The translations under genes and the position numbers were made by a program. A model generated the notes under the pieces. That model saw nothing but the letters and a program-made list of their open reading frames with translations, ran no database searches and was not told where the DNA came from. From assembly GCA_016935935.1 (NCBI GenBank), contig JAFGPZ010000327.1, forward strand, positions 1 to 7,289: a stretch of 7,289 nucleotides of DNA. Reading direction: 5' to 3'. The first letter of the stretch is position 1, and the number at the start of each line of letters is the position of its first letter. The stretch is from Deltaproteobacteria bacterium. GTDB taxonomy: Bacteria; Desulfobacterota; Syntrophia; Syntrophales; UBA2210. This document shows positions 6,222-7,289 of the stretch, one piece after another.

Positions 6222-7080
6222 AGAAAATATCCTGGGCCTGAAGATCGATATAGATACCTATCTCGGCATGAAACGAGGTGTGCCCCGTCTCCTCTCAATT
6301 ATGGCCGATTTTGACGTTAAGGGAACATTTTACCTCAGCATGGGGCCCGATTCTTCCGGTATAGCAATCTTTCAGCTCATCAAAAACCCGCGTTTTCTCA
6401 AAAAGATGTTCAGAACCAAAGCAAGCCGCCTCTATGGTATGAGAACCGCTCTGTATGGCACTCTGCTCCCCTCACCAATGATTGCCCTTTCATTCCCGGG
6501 GCTTGTACAACAGATTATATCAGAAGGACATGAAGTAGAGCTTCATGCCTGGGACCACAGGAGATGGCAGGACGAACTCCATACCCGTTCCTGCGAGTGG
6601 ATAGAAGGCTGGTTTCAAAAAGGCGTCAACGCGTACAAAAAAATTGTTAATAAAGAACCCCTGTCATTCGGAGCGCCAGGATGGATCATTGACGACAGGG
6701 TCCTGAAAGTTTTAGAGAGATTCAATTTCGCTTATCTGAGTTGCACACGTGCCATGGAACCATTTATTCATGAGAACTCAGGTCTGATGGAGATACCCTC
6801 GGATCTCCCCTGTCTTGAAGAGATTGGCGTCGATCAGGGTGTCACAACGATTTTTCAAATTCTGAAGGACGGGGGGATGCACGTGCTTCCCATACACGCC
6901 GAGGTAGAAGGTGGAATATGGTCACGACACTTCATAGAATTACTTGAAAAAATAAAAAATACGGATTACCGGATCCTTCCGCTTTCTGAGATAAAAGAAC
7001 TGTTAAAATGTAAAACGTTACCGGTGAGAAAATATCGGATGCGACTTCTGCCCGGTCGTGCCGCCCCTTGTGCGGTATAG
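6193..7080 (+). CDS. arnD: 4-deoxy-4-formamido-L-arabinose-phosphoundecaprenol deformylase (ArnD)
   Basis: This 295-residue member of the polysaccharide deacetylase (NodB, CE4) superfamily removes the formyl group from undecaprenyl-phosphate Ara4FN before export. From ATG 6193, LKIDIDTY places the paired aspartates at D19 and D21, followed by RGVPRLL, FYLSMGPDSSG, RLYGMRTALYGTL, the metal-site-like HAWDHRRW (H118, H122), GAPGW (160-164) and PIHAEVEGG (H235, E237, E239). These blocks are in the same order as in E. coli ArnD, and the length is the same. One block differs: where E. coli has Y-x-SDCRG, this protein reads YLSCTRA, so the acidic residue is Cys. The gene overlaps the dehydrogenase end by 29 bases. 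An upstream ATG at 6175 would add six residues and widen the overlap to 47. The protein converges on the acyl-CoA ligase with a 7-bp gap and closes the operon. Confidence 0.92.
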   Translation: MIKQPIRQNKENILGLKIDIDTYLGMKRGVPRLLSIMADFDVKGTFYLSMGPDSSGIAIFQLIKNPRFLKKMFRTKASRLYGMRTALYGTLLPSPMIALSFPGLVQQIISEGHEVELHAWDHRRWQDELHTRSCEWIEGWFQKGVNAYKKIVNKEPLSFGAPGWIIDDRVLKVLERFNFAYLSCTRAMEPFIHENSGLMEIPSDLPCLEEIGVDQGVTTIFQILKDGGMHVLPIHAEVEGGIWSRHFIELLEKIKNTDYRILPLSEIKELLKCKTLPVRKYRMRLLPGRAAPCAV

Positions 7081-7087
7081 AGTTCGT

Positions 7088-7289
7088 TTATCTTCCTGAA
7101 TGGCGGAATTGACGCTCCTGGTAGGAGTCCTGTTGGCCCTTTTTCTCCCGCTTTTCAAACTCCTCTGCTCTTAATTCCTTACGGAGAATTTTTCCAACAT
7201 TGGATTTTGGCAGCTCTTTGCGAAATTCGATCTCGACAGGCCATTTGTACTTTGCGAGCTTGTTTATGCAAAACTCCATCAATTCTTTC
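7088..7289 (-). CDS. FadD-like acyl-CoA synthetase (AMP-forming), C-terminal fragment
   Basis: The minus-strand frame is open from the window edge at 7289 to a TAA at 7090-7088, giving about 67 residues of the end of a larger protein. [40 protein letters not shown] is the C-terminal subdomain of ANL-superfamily adenylating enzymes. The A10 motif [14 protein letters not shown] carries the lysine that contacts the carboxylate during adenylation. The I-E-F-R-x-ELPK wording is typical of long- and medium-chain fatty acyl-CoA ligases that activate fatty acids with ATP and CoA. After LRAEE there is a charged, glutamine-containing tail of about 20 residues ending QFRHSGR, which I do not recognise as conserved. 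The start lies outside the window; the TTG/ATG codons at 7282 and 7279 are internal. The gene is convergent with arnD and probably unrelated to Ara4N synthesis. Confidence 0.88.
   Translation of the reverse strand, partial: KELMEFCINKLAKYKWPVEIEFRKELPKSNVGKILRKELRAEEFEKREKKGQQDSYQERQFRHSGR

Noticed and set aside
7113..7125. CTCCT-GGT-AGGAG hairpin as a terminator between arnD and the ligase
   Set aside because: The stem is only 5 bp, lies inside the ligase coding sequence and has no adjacent U-tract in either direction that would make it convincing.
1..7289. CRISPR arrays, tRNA or rRNA genes, insertion sequences
   Set aside because: No regularly spaced direct repeats, cloverleaf-like sequence, rRNA signature or transposase-like protein was seen on either strand.

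Overview
The window carries a complete lipid A / 4-amino-4-deoxy-L-arabinose (Ara4N) modification cluster, read left to right on the + strand and flanked by two truncated housekeeping genes. The organism looks like a Gram-negative bacterium, because lipid A and undecaprenyl-phosphate Ara4N chemistry require an LPS outer membrane. The flanking archaeal-type phosphoglycerate mutase, the intergenic repeat style and the moderate base composition would fit a Desulfobacterota (deltaproteobacterial) anaerobe. That placement is inference and low confidence.

Layout. Positions 1-174 hold the C-terminus of a cofactor-independent phosphoglycerate mutase (apgM type). Positions 175-461 are non-coding and hold dispersed-repeat-like sequence: a TGTCATTTCGAGGAG-type motif, a perfect 16-bp inverted repeat, and a second weaker palindrome bounded by CGCTCGCT direct repeats. 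Six genes follow with almost no spacing: arnT (462-2141), arnB (2161-3312), arnC (3305-4264), a stand-alone ArnA formyltransferase (4261-5184), a stand-alone ArnA decarboxylase/dehydrogenase (5181-6221) and arnD (about 6193-7080). Every junction from arnB onward is an overlap, so the genes are probably one translationally coupled operon. At 7088-7289 the C-terminus of a FadD-like acyl-CoA ligase lies on the minus strand, converging on arnD with only 7 bp between the stop codons.

Pathway logic. UDP-glucuronate is oxidatively decarboxylated to UDP-Ara4O by the dehydrogenase gene and transaminated by ArnB to UDP-Ara4N. The formyltransferase gene converts this to UDP-Ara4FN. ArnC transfers Ara4FN to undecaprenyl phosphate, ArnD removes the formyl group, and ArnT moves Ara4N onto lipid A phosphates in the periplasm. 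This lowers surface negative charge and typically gives resistance to polymyxin and cationic peptides. Compared with Escherichia coli (arnBCADTEF), arnT is first instead of fifth, ArnA is two genes instead of one bifunctional protein, and neither the ArnE/ArnF flippase nor UDP-glucose dehydrogenase (ugd) is in the window.

I see no wholly new system. The most notable points are the natural split of ArnA, the missing flippase, an unusual substitution in ArnD, and the intergenic repeats.
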